Positions 1 through 8,633 of a stretch of 64,000 nucleotides of DNA are shown here, piece after piece. The position numbers and the translations under genes are program-made. Source of the stretch: JBFLYO01 sp040756745 (GTDB lineage Bacteria > Bacteroidota > Ignavibacteria > UBA10030 > UBA6906). The first letter of the stretch is position 1. Each line of letters starts with the position of its first letter. Under the pieces are notes generated by a model, which was not told the origin of the DNA, searched no databases, and worked only from the letters and a program-made list of their open reading frames with translations. Location: the NCBI GenBank assembly GCA_040756745.1, contig JBFLYO010000018.1, positions 1 through 64,000 on the forward strand, given 5' to 3'.

Positions 1-325
1 CCCCTGAAACAACTGAAACAATCAGGTGACGCTGCGAATCCACGGATCCCTTGATGGTCTGAAGCAACCCGTCGAGCTGCTGCGGCGTCACAGCAATGAT
101 GATGATCCGCGCGTTCTTCACCGCGACGCCGTTGTCAGTCGCCACAACAAAACCTTTCGACTTGAACTGCTCAAGCGAGGCAGGCGATCGCGTCGTGAGC
201 GTGATCTCGGCGGGCTGATACAGGTTCGCGCTCACAAGCCCGCGCGCGATCGCCGATCCGATGTTCCCCGCCCCAAGTATCGCAATCCGCTCCCGCGATG
301 CGTGTGCTGATGATGAGTTGGCCAT
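1..325 (-). CDS. proC: pyrroline-5-carboxylate reductase, N-terminal part (cut by window edge)
   Basis: The N-terminal 108 residues of a ProC-type oxidoreductase, which reduces pyrroline-5-carboxylate to proline with NAD(P)H in the cytoplasm. Translating the minus strand from the ATG at 325 gives a short polar leader and then a Rossmann dinucleotide loop, ILGAGNIGSAIARGL, with glycines at about residues 18, 20 and 23. A second strand-loop, IIIIAVTPQQLDGLL, follows, the usual ProC context of the NADP-binding half. The gene continues past base 1, so the C-terminal dimerisation domain is not visible. It is divergent from the operon starting at 427, and the 249-bp gap is shared 5' region. The start is the first ATG in frame ahead of the loop. 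Other 6-phosphogluconate-dehydrogenase-like reductases share this fold, but the motif spacing favours ProC. Confidence 0.88.
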   Translation of the reverse strand, partial: MANSSSAHASRERIAILGAGNIGSAIARGLVSANLYQPAEITLTTRSPASLEQFKSKGFVVATDNGVAVKNARIIIIAVTPQQLDGLLQTIKGSVDSQRHLIVSVVSG

Positions 326-426
326 AAGATTTCCTGGATTGTGCTCTCATCACCGTACGGGATAATCCGTTCATTGTCAACCTGGAGAGCGACGAGAATT
401 TTTCCACTCTTTTTTCACCCGGACTC

Positions 427-455
427 TTGACAAACGCCGTTCGTCGTATTATATT
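427..455 (+). promoter_or_regulatory. sigma-70-type promoter of the MauE/peptide/ABC operon
   Basis: TTGACA (427-432), a 17-bp spacer, and TATATT (450-455), near consensus. Predicted start is about 461-463, roughly 110 nt ahead of the ATG at 574. It points into the operon and away from proC. Confidence 0.7.
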
Positions 456-460
456 CCCGC

Positions 461-480
461 GAGTGAGCGTTCCCTCACTC
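461..480. promoter_or_regulatory. operator-like dyad at the predicted transcription start
   Basis: A perfect 7-bp inverted repeat, GAGTGAG-N6-CTCACTC, begins about 6 bp after the -10 box, where a repressor would block initiation. It could instead be a 5'-end RNA hairpin. No regulator gene is adjacent. Confidence 0.5.
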
Positions 481-573
481 ACCGATTCACCTCCCGCCTG
501 CACATTCCTTGGCTCAAACGCCTGAGTGACAAACCGTTCCACGGCATTATTCACGTGCTCTGGTGAGGCAGGC

Positions 574-1017
574 ATGAGTGTGATTCGTCACGACACCGTC
601 ACCCCTTTTTTCGCGACCCTCTTCCGGATCCTGCTGGGCATCCTGCTCGCATTCTCCGCTATTGCCAAGGGGATCGACATGCGCGGGTTCCGCGATACAA
701 TCGGCCGGCTCGAGATCCTTCCCTCGTGGCTCATTTTCCCCGCAGCCATCACAGTGATTGCGTTGGAATTCCTGATGGGGATGATGCTTCTCCTGAAGCT
801 CCTTCCCGACAAGGCATCCCTCGGCGGTGTCATCGTCGTTGCATGCTTCACAGGCATACTCATCACCGAAATGGCCCGCGGGAGCAATGCCCCGTGCGGC
901 TGTTTCGGTCAACTTTTGGAGCGACGGACCGACTGGGCTGCCCTCTCCGAGAACCTGGCAGCCGCTGTCATTCTTCTTTCACTTCATCGCTATTACAGAA
1001 AGGAGCGGTCGTTATGA
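574..1017 (+). CDS. MauE/DoxX-family membrane protein
   Basis: A 147-residue integral membrane protein with four hydrophobic stretches (about 12-32, 52-75, 84-100, 125-138), matching the four-helix MauE/DoxX superfamily in length and layout. A CxC pair at residues 108 and 110 (NAPCGCFG) is typical of MauE-like members, which are linked to periplasmic disulfide formation in partner proteins. The ATG at 574 follows a GGTGAGG-like site; an upstream in-frame ATG at 526 would add a polar, non-family extension. The stop overlaps the next gene's start as ATGA, so translation is probably coupled to the six-Cys peptide. The inferred role is oxidative folding of that peptide. The family call is firm; the partner is inference from context. 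Confidence 0.8.
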   Translation: MSVIRHDTVTPFFATLFRILLGILLAFSAIAKGIDMRGFRDTIGRLEILPSWLIFPAAITVIALEFLMGMMLLLKLLPDKASLGGVIVVACFTGILITEMARGSNAPCGCFGQLLERRTDWAALSENLAAAVILLSLHRYYRKERSL

Positions 1018-1271
1018 AACGGAAGGCATCTGTGGCAATTGTGCTGACGCTGGTCCTCATCGGTCTGATGCTATCGTCCGGCGAAGCGTATGCCCTGAAA
1101 TCATACTGTGATCCCGCGTACTTCGATTGTCTCGGCAAATGCGGGACCGCCGCCGGCTGGATTACCGGCGCCACCTCGCTGTTTGGGAACGGCTGGATCG
1201 GGTTCCTGTGGGGCGGTGGCTGCGCTGAGGGATGCACGATCGGCTGGGCAATGTGCGTGAGCGGCTTCTGA
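1014..1271 (+). CDS. secreted six-cysteine peptide (bacteriocin-like precursor candidate)
   Basis: An 85-residue precursor. A basic start (MKRK), a hydrophobic core to about residue 20 and a probable signal peptidase site after AYA (about 25-27) leave a mature part of about 58 residues rich in Gly, Trp and Cys. Cysteines at 32, 39, 43, 70, 74 and 81 are spaced C-x6-C-x3-C-x26-C-x3-C-x6-C, a mirror-symmetric pattern with two CxxxC pairs, as expected for a disulfide-stapled helical hairpin. The stretch between the halves is Gly/Trp/Phe-rich and could insert in a membrane. Its start overlaps the MauE stop, and ABC transporter genes follow 12 bp downstream. I know no named family with this exact pattern; it only loosely recalls Cys/Gly-rich bacteriocins such as halocin C8. 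Expression is well supported; an antimicrobial role is inference. Confidence 0.65.
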   Translation: MKRKASVAIVLTLVLIGLMLSSGEAYALKSYCDPAYFDCLGKCGTAAGWITGATSLFGNGWIGFLWGGGCAEGCTIGWAMCVSGF

Positions 1272-1283
1272 GAGGCCGCAACA

Positions 1284-2210
1284 ATGATTGACATTCTCGG
1301 AGTGTCCAAGGTGTACAGTCACGGTATTCCCTCAAGACGCACAGTCGCATTGCGGGAGTTTTCGCTGTCTGTCCCTCAGGGGAGCTCAGTCGGTCTGATC
1401 GGCCCCAATGGCAGCGGAAAGACCACATTGTTCAAAATCCTCGTGGACCTCCTGAGGCCCACGGCGGGCAGAGTAACGGTATTCGGCAGGAGCCCGGTTG
1501 ACCCGGACGTGCGCAGGCGGATCGGCTATCTCCCTGAGCGATTCCATGTTCCCAAGTATTTTACCGGGTACCAGGTGCTGAAGACAGCGGGCAGAATGTA
1601 TGGAATGGACGAGAAGGCGCTCGAAGAGCAGACTGAGAGGATGCTCGAATTCTGCTCGCTCACCGAATGGAAGAAAAAGGAAACAAGCCGCTACTCGAAG
1701 GGGATGCGTCAGCAGCTTGGGCTGGCACAGGCATTGATCAATGAGCCTGACCTCCTGCTCCTCGACGAACCACTCGAAGGAATGGATCCCCGGGCCCGGC
1801 TTGCGTTCAAAGACGCGCTGCGAAATACCCGGCAGCACGGAACAACGCTGTTCTTCAGCTCCCACGTTCTTTCCGATGTTGAGGAGCTCTGCGAACGCGT
1901 CGCAATCATCGAGCAGGGCAGCCTCACTGCATTTGAGTCTGTTACCACCTTGACTGCCACATCGGGATTTCAACTCAGCCTTCCGGCGCAACATCCCTCG
2001 CTCGCCGCAGTGGAGGATATCGCAGGGCTCCCGGTTTCGTGGATGGACGGTGCGGCGCGCCTCCGCGTCCCGGACGCCGTCATGTTGCGGAAGGTGCTCG
2101 AAGAGCTGGACCACCTACAAATACCCGTGGAATCTATCGAAAGCGTGAAAGGCCATCTTGAAGATCTGTTCTTCCGTCGGGAGAAGAACGATGACAATGC
2201 GCATTCATAA
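1284..2210 (+). CDS. ABC transporter ATP-binding protein
   Basis: A 308-residue cytoplasmic ATPase of the ABC-2 (drug/bacteriocin/NatA-like) export class. Visible motifs in order: Walker A GPNGSGKT (about 40-47), a signature variant YSKGMRQQ (137-144), Walker B LLLLDEP (157-163), D-loop, and switch His194 in FFSSHVL. The C-terminal 90 residues form the extra domain often found in ABC-2 ATPases. It starts 12 bp after the peptide gene, and its end overlaps the permease start at 2191, so the three are one operon. Likely job: power export of, or self-protection against, the six-Cys peptide. Because the peptide has its own Sec-type signal, immunity is as plausible as export (inference). Confidence 0.88.
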   Translation: MIDILGVSKVYSHGIPSRRTVALREFSLSVPQGSSVGLIGPNGSGKTTLFKILVDLLRPTAGRVTVFGRSPVDPDVRRRIGYLPERFHVPKYFTGYQVLKTAGRMYGMDEKALEEQTERMLEFCSLTEWKKKETSRYSKGMRQQLGLAQALINEPDLLLLDEPLEGMDPRARLAFKDALRNTRQHGTTLFFSSHVLSDVEELCERVAIIEQGSLTAFESVTTLTATSGFQLSLPAQHPSLAAVEDIAGLPVSWMDGAARLRVPDAVMLRKVLEELDHLQIPVESIESVKGHLEDLFFRREKNDDNAHS

Positions 2211-2853
2211 GGCGATCTTCTGGCCGGCAGCGCGATACGTGGTCGTCAGTCATGCGACCGTGGTCGCCTCACTCCTGTGGATCGGAATCATCGTGTTCAT
2301 GACACTCAAGGCCCCCAAGGTATTTGACGGGGAGAGCGCTGGCGTTTTGTGGATCATGCATTCGAATTTCTTTCTCGTGTACACCGTCGGTCTTCTGCTC
2401 CAGAGCTATGAGTTCCTCGGGGCCGATTACCTGGGGTATTTCCTTCCAAAGCCGGTGAGCAGGCCGCAGTACCTGGTCTCCATCGTCGCGGCCAACCTCG
2501 TCAGTACCGCCATCGTGAACCTGATGTCATATGTGCCCCTCCTCCCGATTGCACCTCTCACGTCTGGAGGATTCTGGAAGAGTATCGGCACCCTCTATGT
2601 GACGGAAATGTTTGTATTCGCTGCTATGCTTACGGGGAGTATGCTTCTCACGATACTCTTCAGAAGCAGAATTATCTCACAAAGCGTTCCGATCATCCTC
2701 CTCAGTCTCTGGATGGGAAGCGGACTGCTTTTCAAATGGCTGATGGTGCCGGCTCTTTCTCCGGACCTGCGGCTCTATGCGTTCCTTGGTGGAACTGCCA
2801 TCGCAATATTCCTGCTTGCAGAGTTTGCGTTTTCGAGGAAGGACATCGCCTGA
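2191..2853 (+). CDS. ABC-2-type permease subunit
   Basis: A 220-residue membrane protein with about six hydrophobic segments and no soluble domain, fitting the permease partner of the ATPase it overlaps by 20 bp. The ATG at 2191 is preceded by a GGGAGAAG ribosome site. An in-frame ATG at 2158 lies deeper inside the ATPase gene and would add a charged non-membrane leader, so 2191 is preferred. The segment LQSYEFLGADYLGYFLPKPV, with YLVSIVAANLV just after it, resembles the cytoplasmic coupling region of ABC-2 permeases that handle lipids or peptides. No strict family signature is visible, so the assignment rests on topology and position. Confidence 0.75.
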   Translation: MTMRIHKAIFWPAARYVVVSHATVVASLLWIGIIVFMTLKAPKVFDGESAGVLWIMHSNFFLVYTVGLLLQSYEFLGADYLGYFLPKPVSRPQYLVSIVAANLVSTAIVNLMSYVPLLPIAPLTSGGFWKSIGTLYVTEMFVFAAMLTGSMLLTILFRSRIISQSVPIILLSLWMGSGLLFKWLMVPALSPDLRLYAFLGGTAIAIFLLAEFAFSRKDIA

Positions 2854-2902
2854 TCATTGTTGATCTGGAAGCCATCGCCGGGGAGAATGAGGAGATGAAG
2901 AA

Positions 2903-3619
2903 ATGGCACCTGCGATCATTCGGCTTCGTCGGGACCTTCGGCTTGCAGTAGACGTGCTGGCCACGCCGACGGATGTCTTCGCTGAGCTTGCCGCACACCC
3001 CCGGTGGGGGGCAGCATTTGTCCTGTTCGCCCCGTTCGTCGTTTTCAATGCTCTGCTGATGCGGCCCTTCCTCGATGCGCTGACGTACCAGAGGCTTGAA
3101 TCTCTCCTGCCGCCCGAACAAATTGACATCGCCGTGGCGGCTTCCCACCGAATGCAAATCGTCCAGCTCCCGTTCTCGGCCATCTTCCTCCCGGTCCGCT
3201 GGCTGTTCCTTTCGACCATAATCTCGGGGCTTCTCGCCATCTCGAGCCACCGGAGCCCGCCCTTTGCAATCCTCTTCTCCGTTGTCGCCTTCTCACAGGC
3301 AGTACTCGTTGTCATGGATCTCGTGAATCTCCTCCTTCTGTACTGGAACGGGCCAGATGCTGTCCGAGGGGTTCCGGATCTTGATGCCATCCGGGGGCTG
3401 GCCCTGCTGATGCCCGACCGGTCCGCCCGTCCCGCACTCGCCGCGTTCCTGGGGAATTTCAACCCGTTCACGCTCTGGCATACGGTTACCATCGGAATCG
3501 GTATTTCCGTCGTGTCGGGCCATTCGCGGATGCGTTCATTTCTCATCGCCTCCCTCGCATGGATACTGACGGGAGCGCTTGCTTCAGGCGCAGCGTACCT
3601 TGCCACTCCGTCGCCATAG
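2903..3619 (+). CDS. Yip1-like integral membrane protein
   Basis: A 238-residue protein with a short amphipathic N-terminus, a motif region PTDVFAELAAHPRWGAAF (about 22-39) and five hydrophobic segments. The opening P-x-x-F-x-x-x-x-x-P-x-W followed by membrane helices is characteristic of bacterial Yip1/YIP-domain proteins. The ATG at 2903 sits just after a GAGGAG-rich stretch, 49 bp downstream of the permease, so it is probably the last gene of the operon. Yip1-like proteins accompany many ABC-2 exporters but their biochemical role is not established. An immunity or transporter-accessory function would be inference. Confidence 0.65.
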   Translation: MAPAIIRLRRDLRLAVDVLATPTDVFAELAAHPRWGAAFVLFAPFVVFNALLMRPFLDALTYQRLESLLPPEQIDIAVAASHRMQIVQLPFSAIFLPVRWLFLSTIISGLLAISSHRSPPFAILFSVVAFSQAVLVVMDLVNLLLLYWNGPDAVRGVPDLDAIRGLALLMPDRSARPALAAFLGNFNPFTLWHTVTIGIGISVVSGHSRMRSFLIASLAWILTGALASGAAYLATPSP

Positions 3620-3675
3620 CCCCTGATCGCCTACCCCCCACCTCCTTACCCTCTACTCTCCGCGTTAATCCCAGA

Positions 3676-3704
3676 TTGAAGAAGTCCAGATTTCTTCGTG
3701 TATT
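3676..3704 (+). promoter_or_regulatory. possible promoter of the M28 peptidase gene
   Basis: TTGAAG, a 17-bp spacer, then TGTATT, placing a start near 3711 and a leader of about 55 nt before the ATG at 3766. The -10 box is only moderate. Confidence 0.35.
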
Positions 3705-3765
3705 GTTCAACATTGTCGACTCACCCGCCGTTGCTATCAGTCTCAACACAGGAGGATCACCGCAC

Positions 3766-6000
3766 ATGAACGCTTCGCGTGGAATTGCAGTGACAGTAAC
3801 CCTGATCACCATCGGCCTGCAGGCCACCATCGCCGAAGGCAACGACGCCCCTCGCACAGAGTCCGCACTCGAGCGTTCATTTGATTCCCTCCTGACGCCG
3901 GCGAACCTTTCGGCGTGGATGAAGGAATTCGCCTCGCACGCACACCACGCCGGGTCCCCCTATTCAAAACCGGTTGCTGAGCGGATCGCGGGACTCTTCC
4001 GCTCATGGGGATATGAAACCGCCATCGAAGAATTCCAGGTACTCTACCCCAGGCCGGTGGTGAGAGAATTCGAAATGACAGCACCCGAACGATACTCCCC
4101 GGCTCTCCGTGAACTGCCGATTCCCGAGGACCCGACGTCCGGCCAGACGGGCGAACAATTGCCGCTCTATAATATCTATTCGGTGGATGGTGATGTCTCC
4201 GGCCAACTGGTATACGTGAATTATGGAGTGCCAAAGGACTATGAAGAACTCGAACGCAGAGGGGTTGACGTCAGGGGGAAAATCGCCATTGCGCGATACG
4301 GCGGATCATGGCGCGGGATCAAGCCAAAGGTTGCCGCCCAGCATGGGGCGATCGGGTGCATCATTTTTTCGGATCCGAGGGACGACGGATACTACCAGGG
4401 GGATGTCTATCCGAAAGGGGCCTATCGAAACGAGACCGGAGGACAGCGGGGCTCGGTGCAGGACATGCCGATCCACACCGGCGATCCGCTAACCCCGTTC
4501 GTCGGCGCAACGAAGGATGCAAAGCGGATCAGTCTGAAGGATGCGCAGATCCTGACCAAGATCCCCGTCATGCCCATTTCGTACGGCGATGCATTGCCAC
4601 TTCTCAGGGCCATGGGAGGTCCGGTTGCCCCGGCGGGGTGGCGCGGTGCGTTGCCGATCACCTACCACCTGGGCCCGGGGCCCACGACGGTTCATCTGAA
4701 CCTGAAGTTCTCATGGGACCTTGTCCCGATCTACGACGTCATAGCGAAGCTCCCGGGCAAGGAATCGCCCGATGAGTGGATCATCAGGGGAAACCATCAT
4801 GACGCATGGGTGTACGGCGCCGACGATCCTCTCAGCGGGCTTGTCGCGATGATGGAGGAGGCACGTGCCATCGGTGCGCTTGTTCGCAGCGGCTGGCAGC
4901 CGCGGCGGACGATCGTCTACTGCGCCTGGGATGCCGAGGAACCGGGGCTGATCGGGTCGACAGAGTGGGTGGAGACGCATGCCGATGAGCTTTCACGCAA
5001 AGCGGTCGTGTACATCAATTCCGACGGGAACGGGAGAGGGTACCTTGGGGCGGGGGGCTCGCATGCATTCGAGGAACTACTCAACGACGTGGCGCGGTCG
5101 GTCATAGACCCGGAGAAGCACGTGAGCGTGGCGGAGCGGCTGCGCGCACGACAGCTGGTGGGTGCGAATGTGAAGGAGCGCGCCGAGATACGGGAGAGAA
5201 GGAACTTCAGGATCTATCCCCTCGGATCGGGATCAGATTACACCCCGTTTCTTCAGCACCTCGGCATCGCATCGCTCAACATCGGCTACGGCGGTGAAGA
5301 CGGTGGCGGATCGTATCACTCGATATTCGATTCATACGATCATTACCGGAGGTTTGGCGACCCGGGATTTCAGTACGGTATCGTTCAGGCACAGACGACA
5401 GGCAGGATTGTGATGCGGCTTGCCGGGTCCGAAGTGCTGCCGTTCAGGTTCTCGGGCTTCACGGAGACCGTCGCTCGTTATGCAGATCAGGTGATGAAGC
5501 TTGCGGACGATATGAGGAAGGAAACAGATGAGATGAACCGTTTGATCCGAGAACGCGCCTATGATCTCTCGTCCGATCCGAAGGAATTGTGGGTTACGCC
5601 GGCACTTAAGGACAGCGTGCCCTATCTGAATTTCGCTCCATTGCAGAATGCCATTGCGCATCTCCGGGCCGCGGTCTCTGCGTTCGATGATCAATGGAAG
5701 AGAGTGGATTCCGCGGGGAGGAAGCTTTCGCCTGCATCGGTACGGTCTTTGAACGCCATGTTCAGGCAGTTTGAGCACACGTTGACGATCCCCGGCGGGC
5801 TGCCGGGCCGACCCTGGTACATCCATGCCATTTACGCGCCGGGGCAGTACACCGGCTACGGCGTCAAAACCCTTCCGGGGATTCGCGAGTCGATCGAGCT
5901 GAGGAAGTGGGGACAAGCGGACGAACAGATTACCGTCGCCGCGAAGGTGCTCGAGGGATCAGCCGCATTCATCGCCAGATCGATGGAGTTGATCAGGTAG
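3766..6000 (+). CDS. M28-family zinc peptidase, glutamate carboxypeptidase II-like
   Basis: A 744-residue exported enzyme with the full GCPII/transferrin-receptor-like architecture: signal peptide (about 1-24), PA (protease-associated) insert (about 140-290), M28 catalytic domain (about 315-560) and a helical dimerisation domain to the end. Binuclear zinc ligands can be placed by alignment with human GCPII: His344 and Asp354 in GNHHDAWVYGADDPLSG, Glu391/Glu392 in DAEEPGLIGSTEW, Asp420 in YINSDG, and His518 in GSYHSIFD. All five are present, so it should be active. The likely reaction is removal of C-terminal acidic or other residues from peptides in the periplasm. The ATG at 3766 after GGAGGATCACCGCAC is chosen over an ATG at 3559, which would overlap the previous gene and mask the signal peptide. 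Confidence 0.9.
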   Translation: MNASRGIAVTVTLITIGLQATIAEGNDAPRTESALERSFDSLLTPANLSAWMKEFASHAHHAGSPYSKPVAERIAGLFRSWGYETAIEEFQVLYPRPVVREFEMTAPERYSPALRELPIPEDPTSGQTGEQLPLYNIYSVDGDVSGQLVYVNYGVPKDYEELERRGVDVRGKIAIARYGGSWRGIKPKVAAQHGAIGCIIFSDPRDDGYYQGDVYPKGAYRNETGGQRGSVQDMPIHTGDPLTPFVGATKDAKRISLKDAQILTKIPVMPISYGDALPLLRAMGGPVAPAGWRGALPITYHLGPGPTTVHLNLKFSWDLVPIYDVIAKLPGKESPDEWIIRGNHHDAWVYGADDPLSGLVAMMEEARAIGALVRSGWQPRRTIVYCAWDAEEPGLIGSTEWVETHADELSRKAVVYINSDGNGRGYLGAGGSHAFEELLNDVARSVIDPEKHVSVAERLRARQLVGANVKERAEIRERRNFRIYPLGSGSDYTPFLQHLGIASLNIGYGGEDGGGSYHSIFDSYDHYRRFGDPGFQYGIVQAQTTGRIVMRLAGSEVLPFRFSGFTETVARYADQVMKLADDMRKETDEMNRLIRERAYDLSSDPKELWVTPALKDSVPYLNFAPLQNAIAHLRAAVSAFDDQWKRVDSAGRKLSPASVRSLNAMFRQFEHTLTIPGGLPGRPWYIHAIYAPGQYTGYGVKTLPGIRESIELRKWGQADEQITVAAKVLEGSAAFIARSMELIR

Positions 6001-6127
6001 AATCGGGTTTCGGCTTCCGGCAAGTCCGCTTCGGCGCATTTCCCTTGATCCGCTCCGGCTATTGTGCAACAAAACGGCGACGGATACGTTCCTCCTAAGA
6101 GACTCACATAACGCCAGGAGATCTCCC

Positions 6128-7186
6128 ATGAAATCTTTCGCCACCATCGCTCTCACGGCAGTCGTGATCATGCTTGCGGCTCAACCCAGCTCAAATGCCC
6201 AGCCTCCGCCGATGCCGGTCCCTCAACCAAGCCCGAAGGCGTTGATCTCCGAGACCATCGGAATATCGGAAGTCACCGTATCATATCACCGTCCGGGGGT
6301 GAAAGGCCGCAAAGTCTGGGGTGACCTCGTTCCATACGGCATCGTCTGGCGCGCCGGAGCAAATGAGAACACGACGGTGAGTTTCTCTTCAGAAGTGACC
6401 GTGGGCGGAAGTACGCTTCCGGCAGGCACGTATGGCCTGCACATGATCCCGACGGAAGGCAATTGGACCGTCATTTTCAGCAGGAATGCGACATCCTGGG
6501 GAAGTTTCTTTTACAAGGAAGCGGAGGATGCGCTCCGGTTCAAGGTGAAGCCGGTAGCGTCGGAGTATCACGAGTGGCTCCAGTATGAATTCTCCGATCT
6601 CTCAGACAGCAGCGCAATCCTCTCCCTCTTATGGGAGAAGGTCCGGGTGCCGATCGCGCTGAGGTTCGTCACACGCAAGCTGGTGATTGACAACGCACGC
6701 GACGTCTATCTCCGCGGGCTCGCAGGCTTTTCCTGGCAGGGGTTCAATCAGGCGGCGCAGTACTGTCTTCGGAACAACATGAATCTTGCCGAAGCGCTGA
6801 ACTGGGCGAACCAGTCGGTTGCCATTGCCGAGACGTTCGCGAATCTCCGGACGAAGGCGGCCATCCTTGAGAAGATGGGAAACACGTCGGAAGTAGCGTC
6901 ACTCCGCTCCAAGGCAATGTCGATCGCGACTGAGGTGGACATCAATACGCTCGGGTACACCTACCTGCAGGCCGGCAACACCAAGGAGGCCATTGCGACG
7001 TTTGAAACGAACGTCAAGGACCACCCGAACTCATGGAACGTGTATGACAGCCTCGGCGAGGGACTTGACGCAGCAGGCGACACGAAAGGCGCGATCAGGA
7101 ACTACGAGAAGGCGCTGAAGATGGTGGGGGACGAGGTAAACAAGAAGCGGATCAATGAGATACTTACCCGTCTGAGGGTCAAATAG
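6128..7186 (+). CDS. DUF2911 domain protein with C-terminal TPR repeats
   Basis: A 352-residue exported protein. A signal peptide (about 1-24, ending SSNAQ) precedes a DUF2911 domain (about 35-180) recognisable from VSYHRPGVKGRKVWGDLVPY, WRAGANE and LPAGTYGLHMIP. Two or three tetratricopeptide units follow, such as NTLGYTYLQAGNTKEAIATF and YDSLGEGLDAAGDTKGAIRN (about 270-340). DUF2911 has no established activity and is common in FCB-group bacteria, where the protein is probably periplasmic. The ATG at 6128 follows CCAGGAGATCTCCC; an upstream in-frame ATG at 6062 would precede the signal peptide. It is convergent with the pilin-like genes, 31 bp away. Confidence 0.85.
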   Translation: MKSFATIALTAVVIMLAAQPSSNAQPPPMPVPQPSPKALISETIGISEVTVSYHRPGVKGRKVWGDLVPYGIVWRAGANENTTVSFSSEVTVGGSTLPAGTYGLHMIPTEGNWTVIFSRNATSWGSFFYKEAEDALRFKVKPVASEYHEWLQYEFSDLSDSSAILSLLWEKVRVPIALRFVTRKLVIDNARDVYLRGLAGFSWQGFNQAAQYCLRNNMNLAEALNWANQSVAIAETFANLRTKAAILEKMGNTSEVASLRSKAMSIATEVDINTLGYTYLQAGNTKEAIATFETNVKDHPNSWNVYDSLGEGLDAAGDTKGAIRNYEKALKMVGDEVNKKRINEILTRLRVK

Positions 7187-7217
7187 CATCCCGACACACG
7201 CAGGCGGAAAGGAGGTC

Positions 7218-8633
7218 TCACTCAACGGCGCCTGCCTTGACGAGGAAGGACTCAAGCGCCATGAGAGCCGTCCCCGGCATCTCAAGTGCGTGCTGGTGAA
7301 GGAGCCTGCCGTCGAATCGGTATCCCTTCATGAATCCCCCGCTGCTCGCGCCGATAGGATTGGAGCCGGAGCCGACCCCTTTACGGACCCCCTGCGTGAT
7401 GCTCCCGAAGATTTCGAGTCGCTGGCGCTTGCGGTTCTGATTGTCTGCAGCAGTTACGCCGCCCTGCAGCGTAAAGATCGACGCCTGGACGTTGAATATA
7501 TTGCTGCCGCTGTTGGCTGCGTTAACCTCGGTGTTGCCGATGACGAGGTTGTTCTGCGCAATCAGCCCGATGAGGTCACTGGAATTCGGGTCGATTCGGG
7601 GATTCGTGTAGCACAGCAGATCATTTGTGACGAAGATGTTCCCGCCCGCACCGCTCAGTGTGTCACTGACCACCGAGATCTTTCCCTTGATTGATCCCTC
7701 GACAAAGACATCCACCCCCTTGACGAACAGCACGCCGTTTGCTGGCGGGACGGTGACCGGATCACCCAGCCGGAAATCGCCATAGTATCCCGTGTTGTTC
7801 GGGCTCTGGCACCCCGTTCCCCGATTCGTCAGCCGCACTTCCGTGAAATACCGAATCTTCTGCTCTCCCGCACCATCGACAAAGAACTGCAAATGCAGCT
7901 GCTGCTGAGAGTCGAGGTTCTCGCCGTTGTTGATCGCGTATTTCTGGCTCCAGTCCGGTCCGGGCCCGCCTGGCGCAAAGAGAGGGCCGCTTGGCTGCGG
8001 CAGACTGCTTGGGAAGAGGATCGTGATCCCGCTCCTGGGGGCGCCGCGCGTGAACACAGGATACGTCCCTGCGGTGATGGTTACCGGCTTGAATGTTGTA
8101 ACCATTCCCAGGAAGACGGGCATCACCGGGTTCCCGAAATAATGATCGATCAATAGCGTGTTATTGCTGTGGAGATTCCCATTGGCAGTGTCGTACGTCG
8201 TCCACGGAATGGTTCCGGGGTCATTATTTGTCAGCACAACGAACTGGTCGAAGTAGCCTTGCGAGAGGTATGCCACGAACGACACTTTCTCCTTCTGAGC
8301 GCCGCTTGCGGGATATGAGCCCTGCGAAACCACGCGGAGCCGCTCCCCCTCGCGAGTCACGGCGACATCGAGCTTCCCCCCCTCAAAATCCACATTGTTC
8401 CGGAAATTCTCCCAGTACTCCTCGTTCATTGATCCAAGCGATGCGGCGGTGTTGTCAAAGAACAGCGCTGTCGCGGCCATGTTGATGCCGCTCCGCGCTA
8501 TCGCGTACGCGTTCGACCTGCACTCATGAGCGACGAAGTTGTCCACAGCATCATTCGTGTTCCGCCCGCTGTTCCACACGATCATCAGCAACGAGAGGCC
8601 GACTACCAGAAACACTGAGACACGTCCCGTCAC
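7218..8633 (-). CDS. pilin-associated protein, PilX/DUF4900-like
   Basis: A 471-residue protein with an N-terminal membrane helix (residues about 3-19, RVSVFLVVGLSLLMIVW) followed by an alpha-helical stretch and a large beta-rich exported domain. The set-up GRxSxFLxxGLSLLM... then NAYAIARSGINMAATALFF is how PilX-like minor pilin assembly proteins begin. The rest (signals such as NLVIGNTEV and IFGSITQG) resembles DUF4900-type repeats. It overlaps the next upstream gene by 4 bp (ATGA), so the three minus-strand genes form one operon. The probable role is a structural or initiating subunit of a type IV pilus or type II-like pseudopilus. No ATPase or prepilin peptidase is in the window. Confidence 0.6.
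   Translation of the reverse strand: MTGRVSVFLVVGLSLLMIVWNSGRNTNDAVDNFVAHECRSNAYAIARSGINMAATALFFDNTAASLGSMNEEYWENFRNNVDFEGGKLDVAVTREGERLRVVSQGSYPASGAQKEKVSFVAYLSQGYFDQFVVLTNNDPGTIPWTTYDTANGNLHSNNTLLIDHYFGNPVMPVFLGMVTTFKPVTITAGTYPVFTRGAPRSGITILFPSSLPQPSGPLFAPGGPGPDWSQKYAINNGENLDSQQQLHLQFFVDGAGEQKIRYFTEVRLTNRGTGCQSPNNTGYYGDFRLGDPVTVPPANGVLFVKGVDVFVEGSIKGKISVVSDTLSGAGGNIFVTNDLLCYTNPRIDPNSSDLIGLIAQNNLVIGNTEVNAANSGSNIFNVQASIFTLQGGVTAADNQNRKRQRLEIFGSITQGVRKGVGSGSNPIGASSGGFMKGYRFDGRLLHQHALEMPGTALMALESFLVKAGAVE

Noticed and set aside
171..575. Minus-strand ORF of 134 codons overlapping proC
   Set aside because: It is a shadow frame across the proC start and the divergent promoter region, with no recognisable protein character.
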